A stretch of DNA of 64,000 nucleotides from Acinetobacter calcoaceticus (GTDB lineage: Bacteria > Pseudomonadota > Gammaproteobacteria > Pseudomonadales > Moraxellaceae), in NCBI RefSeq assembly GCF_900520355.1, contig NZ_LS999521.1, positions 2,356,001 to 2,420,000 on the forward strand. The letters run 5' to 3'. Positions 45,370 to 54,865 of the stretch are shown piece after piece (positions within the stretch are counted from its first letter, which is position 1; each line of letters begins with the position of its first letter). A program made the translations under genes and the position numbers. Below the pieces are notes generated by a model. It had not been told where the DNA came from and made no database searches. It saw only the letters and a program-made list of their open reading frames with translations.

Positions 45370-46823
45370 ATATTCAATCCTCCAAACAAGGTGTATTTAA
45401 TTTCTAGATAATCTTCAATACCGTATTTGGAACCTTCACGCCCCAAACCAGACTGTTTAATTCCACCAAAAGGCGCAACTTCATTTGAAATAAGGCCTTT
45501 ATTAATTCCGACCATGCCATATTCAAGCTGCTCACTCATTCGCCAAGCACGGCCTAAATCTTTGGTGTAACAATATGCAGCTAAACCAAATTCAGTTGCA
45601 TTTGCCATTTCAACAGCTTGTTGCTCGGTTTCAAATTTGAATATGGCAGCCAGTGGACCAAAAGTTTCTTGGGTTGCAACATCCATATCTGCGGTAACGT
45701 CTGCAATAAGAGTCGGTTCAAAAAACAATTCACCCGCTATATGCTTTTTACCACCAACCACAAGACGACCTTTTTTATCTAAGGCATCTTGAATATGAGC
45801 TTCAACTTTTTTCACCGCATTGGCATTAATTAAAGGTCCAATGTCATGCCCTGCTTCTAATCCATTACCAATATTAAAGTTTTGAATTTTTAAGCTCAAA
45901 GCAGCAATAAATTTTTCATAAATGCCAGCCTGCACTAAAAATCGATTAACGCACACACAGGTTTGCCCTGCATTTCTAAATTTAGCAATGAGTGCCCCCT
46001 CAATTGCTGCATCTAAATCGGCATCATCAAATACAATAAACGGCGCATTGCCACCCAACTCTAAGGAAACTTTTTTTAAGGTTTTTGCTGAACGCTCAAG
46101 CAGCATTTTGCCGACTGGAGTTGACCCCGTAAAAGTAAATTTGCGTACAACATCACTTTCAAAAATCGCATCACCAATATGAACTGCATCGCCTGTAATC
46201 ACACTAAAGATTTCAGCAGGTACACCAGCTTGCACAGCTAAGTCCACTAAAGCCAAAGCAGTAAAAGGCGTTTCAGGCGCCGGTTTTACAATACAAGGAC
46301 AACCTGCCGCCAAGGCTGGAGCAACCTTACGCGTAATCATGGCAGCTGGAAAATTCCACGGCGTAATAGCTGCAACGACGCCAATAGGCTGTTTATTTAC
46401 GACAATTCGAGCATCAGGATATGGGCTTGGGATAATATCGCCATATACTCGTTTTGCTTCTTCGGCAAACCATTCAATAAAACTTGCAGCATATAAAATT
46501 TCACCTTTAGCTTCAGCTAAAGGCTTTCCTTGCTCACTCGTTAAAATAAAAGCCAAGTCATCTGCATTTAAAATAATTAAATCGAACCATTTTTTTAAAA
46601 TCATTGATCGATCTTTTGCTGTTTTATTTTTCCATAGCGGCCAAGCTTCTTTGGCAGCTTCAATGGCACGCTCGGCTTCAGCCTTACCCATATTTGGGAC
46701 AGTACCAATAACTTCTAATGTCGCCGGATTTAAAATTTTGGATGTTTGTTGATGGTCCGCATCGCACCACTTTCCAGCAACAAAGGCTTGCTGACGAAAT
46801 AAAGCGAGTTCATTAAGCTGCAT
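45366..46823 (-). CDS. tgnE: Succinate-semialdehyde dehydrogenase-type aldehyde dehydrogenase
   Basis: A 485-residue NAD(P) aldehyde dehydrogenase of the GabD group: WNFPAAMITRKVAPALAAGC, FTGSTPVGK, catalytic Glu in SLELGGNAPFIVF and catalytic Cys in NAGQTCVCVNRF, which has the GabD double-Cys pattern. Of three ATGs, 46823 is eight bases after CAGGA. In the trigonelline pathway of Acinetobacter, succinic semialdehyde is the end product and an SSADH (named TgnE, as I recall) clears it. A near copy of the GntR/FCD palindrome lies 75 bases upstream and links the gene to the cluster at 49867-55872. Confidence 0.75.
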   Translation of the reverse strand: MQLNELALFRQQAFVAGKWCDADHQQTSKILNPATLEVIGTVPNMGKAEAERAIEAAKEAWPLWKNKTAKDRSMILKKWFDLIILNADDLAFILTSEQGKPLAEAKGEILYAASFIEWFAEEAKRVYGDIIPSPYPDARIVVNKQPIGVVAAITPWNFPAAMITRKVAPALAAGCPCIVKPAPETPFTALALVDLAVQAGVPAEIFSVITGDAVHIGDAIFESDVVRKFTFTGSTPVGKMLLERSAKTLKKVSLELGGNAPFIVFDDADLDAAIEGALIAKFRNAGQTCVCVNRFLVQAGIYEKFIAALSLKIQNFNIGNGLEAGHDIGPLINANAVKKVEAHIQDALDKKGRLVVGGKKHIAGELFFEPTLIADVTADMDVATQETFGPLAAIFKFETEQQAVEMANATEFGLAAYCYTKDLGRAWRMSEQLEYGMVGINKGLISNEVAPFGGIKQSGLGREGSKYGIEDYLEIKYTLFGGLNI

Positions 46824-46897
46824 GATCATTATCCTGTTGAGATCTTCTGCATTGATAGTGGAGCGATACATAAATTAAATAGCTCACCATCAACTTT

Positions 46898-46943
46898 GTA
46901 TTATGGCATACCAAAAATTAATTTAAAAAATTTTCGGTATGCC
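46898..46943. promoter_or_regulatory. GntR/FCD-type operator pair in front of the SSADH operon
   Basis: GTATTATGGCATACCA (46898-46913) differs in one base from the left part of the palindrome at 54750. A second core, GGTATGCC (46936-46943), is its inverted partner 23 bases on. Both cores are one base away from GGTATACC. Confidence 0.6.
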
Positions 46944-46960
46944 CGAATGTTTAAATATCT

Positions 46961-48130
46961 TTAAAAATAATAAAACAGCGTTAAGTTAAGCAACTTATTC
47001 CACTGGTTATCATCCCCTTGTGCCAATGAATCTTGAGTCCCACCAATGAATGGGTCATTTTTACTCATGATGTATTCAGCCACCAAAGATAGCTGTTTAT
47101 GGTCAATAGACACACCAATAATATTACGGATCGAATCTTTCATATTGTCCTGATCTTTGTCGTACTGACTGTACATAAAGTACGGCGTAATGTTTCCAAT
47201 CTGCTTAACATTTTTGAAAGAATAGCCCACATCTGCCGTATAGAACGTTCCTTTGTTAGCGACATAATATTCAGTGTCGTAAGAGCCCATGAGCGACTGA
47301 TTAGGATTAAGCTGGTCCTGATTAGTTACGTCATTTTTACCGCCTGTAAGGGTCACATTAAAATTGCCATAATTGGCTTTACCAAAAAGAGCCCATGCAT
47401 GACGACGCCCATCACTCGAAGCAGCTTTATTTTCAATATCGGATGTCCAATATGAACCACCGAGCTGTGTTGTTAAACCATTAATTCCAAGATTTACATC
47501 TTGAGTCACTCGGCCTACCCACATGTTCTTTTCTTGCAAATCAGTTTTATTCGGATCGTCTGAACTGACATAATTTGCAGTGTAGCGAGCTGAATCTTGT
47601 GTAGAACCTGTGTAGTTACCACCATCTACCGCAAAATACCCTACATCAAACTTGGTTGCTGTTGGCAATTCAAAGTGATAATTCAAACCAAGATTATGAA
47701 CGTCTTCTAAACCGGCTGTTGTGCTCATACTTCCATATAAGCTATTGCCCCAGAAACGTCCCGGTCCAAATGGAATCGGCTGAACACCTGCCACAACTTG
47801 ATCTGTTTTATTTAATTTGTACCCTACATAACCATCAATCAACGTAGAAAAATCACATAGACGATCATATTGATAACAACGATATTCCGCATGACCAAAT
47901 AACGATCCACGCTCATAGTCCAATTTTAACTGCGCAGCATCAAAACGAATTTTTTGATCAGAAGCAGACTCTCCATAGTGTTTATCTTGATAGTTAGCGC
48001 GAACATAACCTGATACGGTGAGCTTCCCGTATTCACTATCGCTATTTCCAAAATTTACACCTGCGTAACTCGGATAGATTACGGCCATCAATGCTGTGCT
48101 TAGAGCCGCTTTTAAATAGCTTTTTTTCAT
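46961..48130 (-). CDS. Outer-membrane porin
   Basis: A 389-residue protein. The signal peptide is MKKSYLKAALSTALMAVIYPSYA; AAAGGA before the ATG at 48130 rules out the longer frame. The mature part is rich in short amphipathic strands and ends LLNLTLFYYF, with a C-terminal aromatic residue as in barrel proteins. It lies between an NCS1 permease gene and the SSADH operon, so it probably passes the same small solute across the outer membrane. It is not clearly OprD or DcaP. Confidence 0.8.
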   Translation of the reverse strand: MKKSYLKAALSTALMAVIYPSYAGVNFGNSDSEYGKLTVSGYVRANYQDKHYGESASDQKIRFDAAQLKLDYERGSLFGHAEYRCYQYDRLCDFSTLIDGYVGYKLNKTDQVVAGVQPIPFGPGRFWGNSLYGSMSTTAGLEDVHNLGLNYHFELPTATKFDVGYFAVDGGNYTGSTQDSARYTANYVSSDDPNKTDLQEKNMWVGRVTQDVNLGINGLTTQLGGSYWTSDIENKAASSDGRRHAWALFGKANYGNFNVTLTGGKNDVTNQDQLNPNQSLMGSYDTEYYVANKGTFYTADVGYSFKNVKQIGNITPYFMYSQYDKDQDNMKDSIRNIIGVSIDHKQLSLVAEYIMSKNDPFIGGTQDSLAQGDDNQWNKLLNLTLFYYF

Positions 48131-48155
48131 TGTCGGATTCCTTTCACTACAATGC

Positions 48156-49562
48156 TTATTGAGGTAATTTTGCATTTAACGCGGGTGCAGAACATTTAAT
48201 CTTTCCTAGATTAAAGATGTAATACACCACCAGACTCACCACCAATCCAATGACCCATGAAATATCCGCATCCGGAATTACATCGGCTAATGCACCTGTA
48301 AAGAACGCATTTTTTAAGAACGGAATTTGTACCGCGATACCAATGAAATAAGCCGTAAGCGCTTTTGCATTAAATTTGCCGTAAATACCACCATCACGTG
48401 CAAAGATTGATTGAATGTCATAAGACTTTTTATTAACTACATAGAAATCTAATAAATTAATAGAAACCCATGGCACCAAAATAAATAACAAGGCAAAAAT
48501 CACATTTAAGAAGAAACTAATAAAGTTACTTGATGCCCAAAGCGCAGTTAAAGTCGCTAGAATTAACACGATGATTGATAACACGACTCGGATATTTCGG
48601 CTTGGCATCCATTGCCCTGCAAAAGTCTGAATAGAGGTAATACACGACAGAACCGCACCATATAGGTTCATGGCATTGTGACCAATGATATTGCATAAGA
48701 ACAAAATCATAAGAACATAACCGAATAGCCCAGTACCAGACTTTACCGCTTCCATTGCATCTGTGGTTGAACCAATGCTGACCGCAATCGTGCCAAATGC
48801 CATGGCAAAAATAGTTCCTAAAGATGCGCCTAAATAGGTAAAGATAAATGGTTTATAAATACCAATCGACTTTGGTAAATATCGTGAATAATCTGAGGTA
48901 TAAGGTGAAAAACTAATTTGCCATACAGCACACAACCCAAACATGGCAAACCAGCTTTTCATGTGGAAAGAACCTTTGGCTAACACATCTGCATTAATAT
49001 GCGGCACCATAATCATTAGGCCAATGAGCAATGAACCACCCATGAACCAAGTCCCAATTTTATTGAACTTGTGAATAAAGTGGTAACCGATCACCCCTAT
49101 CGTTGTTGCAGCAATTGCCCCCAGAACTGTAGCAATTGGCACAGGAATCGCTGGAACAACGGTATGAAGGGTTTTCCCTGACAAAATAATGTTAGAAATA
49201 AAAAAACCTAAATAGATGAGTGTTGTAAACAGTACAACTAGCAATGCCCCATAACGCCCAAACTGTGCGCGGCTCTGAATCATTTGAGGAATGCCGACCT
49301 GTGGTCCTTGTGCAGAAGTCAAAGCTAGAATTGCTGCGCCAAAAAAATGTCCGCAGCAGATCGCAAGCAATGCACTTACAATATTGAGGTTAAACGTTAA
49401 AACTGACATTGCTCCCGTAATTACGGCAAGCGGTGCAATATTGGTACAAAACCATAATGTGAATAGATCGCGAACTTTCCCATTACGTTCAGAGGGAGCA
49501 ACATAATCAATAGAATGGCTTTCGATTGCGAAAGCATTATTGCTATTTTCGTTTTGGCTCAT
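48156..49562 (-). CDS. NCS1-family permease (purine/cytosine type)
   Basis: A 468-residue protein with about 12 membrane segments: DLFTLWFCTNIAPLAVITGA at segment 1 and GPQVGIPQMIQSRAQFG after segment 2, both marks of nucleobase:cation symporter-1. The family imports cytosine, hydantoins, allantoin and N-heterocycles, so an N-methylpyridinium such as trigonelline is a plausible cargo. AAGGA is unusually close to the ATG. It ends 25 bases before the porin start, so the two are probably cotranscribed. Confidence 0.88.
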   Translation of the reverse strand: MSQNENSNNAFAIESHSIDYVAPSERNGKVRDLFTLWFCTNIAPLAVITGAMSVLTFNLNIVSALLAICCGHFFGAAILALTSAQGPQVGIPQMIQSRAQFGRYGALLVVLFTTLIYLGFFISNIILSGKTLHTVVPAIPVPIATVLGAIAATTIGVIGYHFIHKFNKIGTWFMGGSLLIGLMIMVPHINADVLAKGSFHMKSWFAMFGLCAVWQISFSPYTSDYSRYLPKSIGIYKPFIFTYLGASLGTIFAMAFGTIAVSIGSTTDAMEAVKSGTGLFGYVLMILFLCNIIGHNAMNLYGAVLSCITSIQTFAGQWMPSRNIRVVLSIIVLILATLTALWASSNFISFFLNVIFALLFILVPWVSINLLDFYVVNKKSYDIQSIFARDGGIYGKFNAKALTAYFIGIAVQIPFLKNAFFTGALADVIPDADISWVIGLVVSLVVYYIFNLGKIKCSAPALNAKLPQ

Positions 49563-49866
49563 ATCCTTAATCTCTCTTTGAGGAATTCATTTCCTCAACA
49601 TCAAAAAATCTGCTCAGCCAAAGTCATTTCAATATGACTTGGCTTCATCTTTTTATTTCCTTTTACAAACCGATCATTGATCTGTTTGTGTTGTTTTAGC
49701 CAAGAAAAAGGTAAAGCCCGTCCGATTGATACTATTATTGAGCATCAATACATCTAGTTTTACTTTTTAACTATTTAAAGGCTTTAGTTGATTGTTAAAT
49801 TTGACTGATTCATTTTTTCATCCTTGAAATTAAAATCCCGATATAGTTTCTGACCCAAGTCATGAC
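49563..49866. other. Intergenic region before the NCS1 gene
   Basis: 304 bases with the inverted repeat at 49578-49598 and a hairpin at 49618-49644 (GCCAAAGTCAT with ATGACTTGGC, one bulge) that may end the aldehyde dehydrogenase operon. No gene is seen. Confidence 0.6.
49578..49598. promoter_or_regulatory. Inverted repeat before the NCS1 start codon
   Basis: TTGAGGAA-N5-TTCCTCAA, perfect 8-bp arms, 16 bases upstream of the ATG, where it could bind a regulator or fold in the leader mRNA. Confidence 0.4.
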
Positions 49867-51336
49867 TTATCTCATGACGAATGGATCATCAATTGGCTCA
49901 TCTGAGGTACGTAACCAAACTGTTTTAGTGGTGGTGTAATCTAAAACAGCATTTGCGCCGCCTTCTCGACCATGCCCCGAAAGCCCATGTCCACCAAAAG
50001 GTGCGAGTGGAGAAACAGCGCGGTAGGTATTTAGCCAAACAATTCCCGAACCAATCACTTTAGTCATACGATGAGCACGACTTAAATTGGTGGTAAAGAC
50101 TCCTGCTGCCAGTCCGTAAGGCGTACTATTGGCTTTTTGCACGGCTTCCGCTTCATCTTTGAAACTATCTACTGATAAAACCGGACCAAATAGTTCAGTT
50201 GTAATGCAATCTGCTTGAGGTGCATCAGTACAATCTAAAATGGTCGGTGGATAGTAATAACCTGCTCGCTCAAGGCTTTTACCACCGGTAAGAAGTTTTG
50301 CACCTTGCTGGATTGAGCTTGCAACGACTTGCTCAATTTTTTGGCGTTGGCGTAAGGTACAAAGTGGTCCAAACTCAGTTGCCATCTCATGAGGTAAACC
50401 AATTTTTATGGTTTGTACACGCTCAACCAAACGCTGAACAAATTCATCTTTAATGCTTTCTTCAACCAGTAAACGAGAACCTGCTACACAACTCTGCCCA
50501 GTGGCAGCAAAAATAGCAGCGACCTGAGCATTTACAGCACTTTGAATATCTGCATCAGCAAATACAATAAATGGAGATTTACCACCTAATTCGAGTGAGA
50601 CTTTGGCAAGATTTTCAGCCGAGTTACGTACAATGTGCCGCGCAGTTTCTGGACCACCCGTAAACGCAACATGGGCAACAGCAGGATGACTACTCAGCAC
50701 GGCGCCACATTCAGGTCCGAAACCTGTAATCACATTGACCACTCCAGCCGGAAAACCAGCCTCATGTACTAATTTAGCAAAAGCTAATAATGGCCCAGGG
50801 CCATCTTCAGATGCTTTTAGCACGACTGTACAACCTGCCGCTAAAGCTGGACCAACCTTCACTGCCGATAGAAATAACTGACTGTTCCAAGGGACAATTG
50901 CAGCAACCACGCCTACTGGTTCACGAACAATCCATGCTTGCATATCCGCTTTATCAATCGGTAGAAAACTACCCTCTAATTTGTCGGCAATACCTGCATA
51001 GTATCGATAATATTCAGCAACATAGGCAATCTGGCTAGAGGTTTCACGAATAATTTTGCCTGTATCACTGGTTTCAATTTGAGCAAGCTGCGGTGCAGCT
51101 TTTTCAATTAAATCAGCTAACTTATAAAGTAATTTACCCCGCTGTGAAGCAGTTAAACCTGCCCAATCAGGTGCTTTTAACGCGTGAGATGCTGCCTCAA
51201 CCGCTCGATTCACTTCATCGGTTCGAGCTTCCGGCATGTTTGCCCAGACCTCACCCGTTGCAGGATTAATACTTTCAAAAGTTGCTGCACCAGATTCAAA
51301 CTGACCATTAATATAAAGCTGAAAGTCTGCTGTCAT
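49867..51336 (-). CDS. tgnC: Aldehyde dehydrogenase of the N-heterocycle pathway
   Basis: A 489-residue NAD aldehyde dehydrogenase: PWNSQLFLSAVKVGPALAAG, catalytic Glu in SLELGGKSPFIVF and catalytic Cys in ATGQSCVAGSRLL. GAGG precedes the ATG, and the flavin monooxygenase gene ends 11 bases upstream. In the trigonelline route, an aldehyde dehydrogenase (TgnC) oxidises the ring-opened product to a methylene-succinate derivative. The symbol rests on cluster content; by sequence alone it is just an ALDH. Confidence 0.75.
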   Translation of the reverse strand: MTADFQLYINGQFESGAATFESINPATGEVWANMPEARTDEVNRAVEAASHALKAPDWAGLTASQRGKLLYKLADLIEKAAPQLAQIETSDTGKIIRETSSQIAYVAEYYRYYAGIADKLEGSFLPIDKADMQAWIVREPVGVVAAIVPWNSQLFLSAVKVGPALAAGCTVVLKASEDGPGPLLAFAKLVHEAGFPAGVVNVITGFGPECGAVLSSHPAVAHVAFTGGPETARHIVRNSAENLAKVSLELGGKSPFIVFADADIQSAVNAQVAAIFAATGQSCVAGSRLLVEESIKDEFVQRLVERVQTIKIGLPHEMATEFGPLCTLRQRQKIEQVVASSIQQGAKLLTGGKSLERAGYYYPPTILDCTDAPQADCITTELFGPVLSVDSFKDEAEAVQKANSTPYGLAAGVFTTNLSRAHRMTKVIGSGIVWLNTYRAVSPLAPFGGHGLSGHGREGGANAVLDYTTTKTVWLRTSDEPIDDPFVMR

Positions 51337-51347
51337 GATATTGGCCT

Positions 51348-52385
51348 CTATGCAAATGCCGGCATAACTTCATTGATCATACGTTCCAATGATGCTTTTT
51401 TACGTTCAAAGCTCATGCCCGTATCAATCCAGAAAGAATATTCGTTGTAGCCCATTGCTTCATAAGCTTTTAAGCGTTCAATGACTTCTTGAGCTTGTCC
51501 AATCACGTTATTTTTGCGCATCGCTTCTGGTGTATAAAAAGGATGTGCAGCCATTTCCTCTTTTGTGATAGGCGCAATTAAACCTTGAGTAATTTCACGC
51601 TCATTTTTAAACCAAGCACCAAAGTAGTTATAGAATGCATTGATTTCATCTGCTGCCAGTTGTGCATCTTCTTCACTGTCTGCAACATAAGTATGGCGCA
51701 GCAACATAATTTCAGGGCGCTGAATTTCATTGAACTTTTCACAAGCTGCATTGAAATGCCCCATAAGCTTTTCAACTTCTTCATCACCAAAATGCAAAGG
51801 CGTTACCTGTACATTACAGCCATTTTGCACAGCAAATTCATGGCTATTTGGATCACGGGCTGCAACCCAAATTGGTGGGTGCGGTTGTTGAAGCGGTTGA
51901 GGTGCTGAAGTCGTTTTTGGAAACTGCCAAAATTCACCATTATGCTCATAATCCCCTTTCCAAAGGTTTTTAATTGCGGGAATCATTTCACGTAAACGCT
52001 GACCAGCACTCCATGCATCCATGCCTGGAACCATGCGCTCATATTCAAACGAATAGGCACCGCGAGCAATACCAATATCTAAACGACCATTGGTAATAAT
52101 GTCGGTCATTGCAGCTTCACCTGCAAGTTTAATCGGATGCCAAAATGGTGCTACCACCGTGCCAGTACCTAGACGAACATTTTGAGTTTTATTCGCTAAA
52201 TCGACCAGATTTAAAAATGGGTTTGGTGCAATGGTAAAGTTCATGGCATGGTGTTCGCCTGTCCAAACCGCATGCATACCGCCACGGTCTGCAATCTGGC
52301 AAAGCTCAATCATTTCATCATAGAGTTGTTTCTGGGTTTGCTGATCAGAAACACGTTCCATATGCACAAATAATGAAAAACGCAT
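51348..52385 (-). CDS. tgnB: LLM-class (luciferase-like) flavin monooxygenase, oxygenase component
   Basis: A 345-residue luciferase-like barrel: FSLFVHMERVSDQQTQ at the N terminus, WTGEHHAMNFTIAPNPF, and RLDIGIARGAYSFEYERM. It uses reduced flavin supplied by the next gene. In the trigonelline pathway the TgnA/TgnB pair opens the pyridinium ring. GAGGAAG precedes the ATG, and the reductase gene stops two bases before it, so the two are tightly coupled. Alternative substrates include other N-heterocycles. Confidence 0.78.
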   Translation of the reverse strand: MRFSLFVHMERVSDQQTQKQLYDEMIELCQIADRGGMHAVWTGEHHAMNFTIAPNPFLNLVDLANKTQNVRLGTGTVVAPFWHPIKLAGEAAMTDIITNGRLDIGIARGAYSFEYERMVPGMDAWSAGQRLREMIPAIKNLWKGDYEHNGEFWQFPKTTSAPQPLQQPHPPIWVAARDPNSHEFAVQNGCNVQVTPLHFGDEEVEKLMGHFNAACEKFNEIQRPEIMLLRHTYVADSEEDAQLAADEINAFYNYFGAWFKNEREITQGLIAPITKEEMAAHPFYTPEAMRKNNVIGQAQEVIERLKAYEAMGYNEYSFWIDTGMSFERKKASLERMINEVMPAFA

Positions 52386-52387
52386 GA

Positions 52388-53320
52388 TTAAACTTCCTCT
52401 TTAACGATTTGACGAACTGTACCTGTTGTCTGATTTCCGTAATAAACACCATAAGTTTTTAAATGGTTTTCTTTACGATAGCGCATCAACATACTTTCTA
52501 GAGCGCTGTCTACAAACTCAAGTTTTTCTAGGTCATTTAAATCGACAAACTGACCTTTAGTTGCTTGAGCTACGGGTGTATTACATAAAAATGAAATATA
52601 TTGCTGCTGGTTTTCAACGTTTTCATATACAGAGTAAATGAAGTTAGCAGAAGCATCTGGCTGATATTGTGCAAAGATTTTCTCAAGCGCTTTATCTGCA
52701 CCGTCTTTATCAACCATTACATTTGGAATAGTCCATTTATGATCGGCAGTTTCTTCAAGTAAAATGGTATTTTCATGGCCAATAATTGCGCTCATCACGA
52801 CTTTCGGACCAGAAATGACCTCGGCAGAAAGTTTGGCTGGTGTAAAATATCCACCACGATAATAGCCAAGACCTGCAAAACCGGTTGAAGCAAAATCTTC
52901 AACTTTACCAATTAAAATTGCATGGTCCCCTGCATCAACAACTTGATAGGTTGTACAGTCGAACCATGCACTGACATGATCGATAAGCGGATTTTGGCAA
53001 GCACTTTTTGACCATGAAAGATTTGCAAAACGGTCTTCGCTTGGACGAGCAAACGTATTAGAAACATCTTTTTGCTCTTCTGCCAAAATATTGATCGCAA
53101 AATGAGGTGTGTTTGCAAAGTTATGATAATTGCTTGATGTCTTTGCAATACTTACAAGAAGTAAAGCTGGGTCCAAAGACACCGAAGCAAAAGAGTTCGC
53201 TGTAAAGCCAAGTGGCGTTCCATCTTCTTTACAGGTTGTGACCACCGTAACGCCCGTCATAAATGATCCGAAAGCATCACGTAGTTCACGTATTTTATTA
53301 ATAGTATCCATTTCACTCAT
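52388..53320 (-). CDS. tgnA: Flavin reductase with C-terminal Nudix-like domain
   Basis: A 310-residue protein. Residues about 10-165 form the flavin reductase domain (FGSFMTGVTVVTTCKEDGTP, LGFTANSFASVSLDPALLLV, GLGYYRGGYF). The remaining ~140 residues are extra: VVMSAIIGHENTILLEETA and KWTIPNVMV look like the first strands of a Nudix fold, and FVDLNDLEKLEFVDSALESM like its end, but the catalytic REXXEE box is missing. It would reduce FMN/FAD with NADH for the oxygenase. The C-terminal part may sense the substrate. GGAA precedes the ATG. Confidence 0.78.
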   Translation of the reverse strand: MSEMDTINKIRELRDAFGSFMTGVTVVTTCKEDGTPLGFTANSFASVSLDPALLLVSIAKTSSNYHNFANTPHFAINILAEEQKDVSNTFARPSEDRFANLSWSKSACQNPLIDHVSAWFDCTTYQVVDAGDHAILIGKVEDFASTGFAGLGYYRGGYFTPAKLSAEVISGPKVVMSAIIGHENTILLEETADHKWTIPNVMVDKDGADKALEKIFAQYQPDASANFIYSVYENVENQQQYISFLCNTPVAQATKGQFVDLNDLEKLEFVDSALESMLMRYRKENHLKTYGVYYGNQTTGTVRQIVKEEV

Positions 53321-53350
53321 TGTTATATTCCTTCAGCAATGTGTGGCAAA

Positions 53351-54139
53351 TTAAACGCTGGTTTCCAACCACGTTTGCATTGCATTATTCACTTTGTCAG
53401 GTGCAGTTAAGTTCACCATGTGACGTTCATTTTCAATGACAATTGCAGTGCCATGTTTTGCCTGATTCGCCATTTGCTGTGCCATTTCTGCTGTTGAATT
53501 CGGATCATCCGTTCCGGTCAACACCAAAGCAGGACACGTTATCTTTGACCAATCATCTGCATAGGTTTCATCACCTTGCGCAAACGCAGAATATGCAGTT
53601 GTATAACCAGACAAGTCGACATTTTCCAACCATGATTTCACTTTGGCTGCTGCTATACGCTCTACTTCGCTTTCACCAAACCAGCGCTGTAGCGGAGTCT
53701 CAACATCAATACGGCCTGTTTTTAACTCTTCAGCTCTTTGGATTACAGCATTACGTGCCTGTGCTGTACGTTTATATACACCATTGAGTACAGCCATCCG
53801 TTTAACTAAATCAGGACGGGTAACACTGACTCCTGTCGTAATGAGAGATCCCATTGAATGTCCAGCTAAATTTACAGGACCTAGATTTAAGGCTGTAATA
53901 AATTCGATGGTCCATTCAACAAAATCTTGTAATTTTGCTTCTGCCGGTAATTTGGTACTTTGCCCATGTCCCGGCATATCCAATGAAATTACATGATAAT
54001 GTTTAGAAAAATATTCAATTTGTGGATACCATGCCGCAGCTTGCATCCCCACTCCATGGATCAGAACCAGAGGCTCTCCTTCGCCTTGCTCAAAATAGTG
54101 AGCAATACGGTTATTTGACAGCTGCAGGGTTTTTGACAT
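53351..54139 (-). CDS. tgnD: Alpha/beta-hydrolase
   Basis: A 262-residue hydrolase: oxyanion motif LIHGVGMQ, nucleophile elbow AGHSMGS (Ser near residue 98), the Asp in LTGTDDPNST and the His in NERHMVNLT, making a full triad. In the trigonelline route a hydrolase (TgnD) breaks the N-methylformamido-methylene-succinate to succinic semialdehyde, methylamine, formate and CO2. Its 5' end overlaps the DUF1185 gene by about 30 bases. The symbol is context-based. Confidence 0.75.
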   Translation of the reverse strand: MSKTLQLSNNRIAHYFEQGEGEPLVLIHGVGMQAAAWYPQIEYFSKHYHVISLDMPGHGQSTKLPAEAKLQDFVEWTIEFITALNLGPVNLAGHSMGSLITTGVSVTRPDLVKRMAVLNGVYKRTAQARNAVIQRAEELKTGRIDVETPLQRWFGESEVERIAAAKVKSWLENVDLSGYTTAYSAFAQGDETYADDWSKITCPALVLTGTDDPNSTAEMAQQMANQAKHGTAIVIENERHMVNLTAPDKVNNAMQTWLETSV

Positions 54140-54713
54140 CATGGCCTAACTCTTCCAAATCTTTATAACGATCACCAATACGATGATGTGGTCGACCACC
54201 TGTTGCTGCACCAATCACAACAACAAGTTCATCGGCAGCAGGTGCATCTGGAATTGCAAATTGCAGTGTTAAGTAATGAGAACGGCGGCCCTCATCATTT
54301 TTATCCATCATTGGAATTAAAATCGGTGCATTTGCTGGGCCACGCGTATTATTAAATGCCAAATAAGATTTCGCACCGACTGCACTACGGTAAGTATTAC
54401 CAAAATGTAAGGTGTGGATTAAAGCTGATGCATGTTCAAGTTCACCGTTTAAGCCAACCACCGCACTTTTACCAAAAGCTTCAACTGCTTCACCAGAACC
54501 GATTTCATCAAGAATAAGTTTGGTTAAATGTTCGCTTAAGATGGGTGCAATACGGCGAATTTCTGGTGCTAGGTCTTCTACATAGCCTTGGCCTGCCCAC
54601 GGATTTTTAATGACCGCTGCGGCTGCCACCATTTTTAAAGGCTTTGCTGCTTCTTTGCCACCATCAACATAAGTTGTTTCTACATGAAGCACTGTTTTAC
54701 GTATGAGTTCCAT
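54111..54713 (-). CDS. 'Amino acid synthesis' family protein (DUF1185), function unknown
   Basis: A 200-residue protein. The conserved features seen are KMVAAAAVIKNPWAGQGYVEDL, GEAVEAFGKSAVVGLNGELEHASA, GAKSYLAFNNTRGP and PHHRIGDRYKDL. Despite the family name, no reaction is established to my knowledge. It leads the operon, 37 bases after the palindrome, with AAGGAAGAG before the ATG at 54713. A role in handling a pathway intermediate such as the ring-opened compound is a guess. Confidence 0.8.
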   Translation of the reverse strand: MELIRKTVLHVETTYVDGGKEAAKPLKMVAAAAVIKNPWAGQGYVEDLAPEIRRIAPILSEHLTKLILDEIGSGEAVEAFGKSAVVGLNGELEHASALIHTLHFGNTYRSAVGAKSYLAFNNTRGPANAPILIPMMDKNDEGRRSHYLTLQFAIPDAPAADELVVVIGAATGGRPHHRIGDRYKDLEELGHDVKNPAAVK

Positions 54714-54749
54714 TGCTCTTCCTTGCAAGTAAATTATCTTGTCATTCGT

Positions 54750-54771
54750 ATTATGGTATACCATAATACAT
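54750..54771. promoter_or_regulatory. GntR/FCD operator in the divergent region
   Basis: Core TATTATGGTATACCATAATA with one further pair (G/C) outside: a perfect 22-bp palindrome between the DUF1185 operon (-) and its GntR gene (+). Confidence 0.75.
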
Positions 54772-54865
54772 ACTGAAAAAAAAGCAAGAGTTTGCTATGC
54801 TAATTTTTATTGAAAAACATGTAATGAAACTCAACATGTTAAAAAACAGGAAAATTTAATTATTT

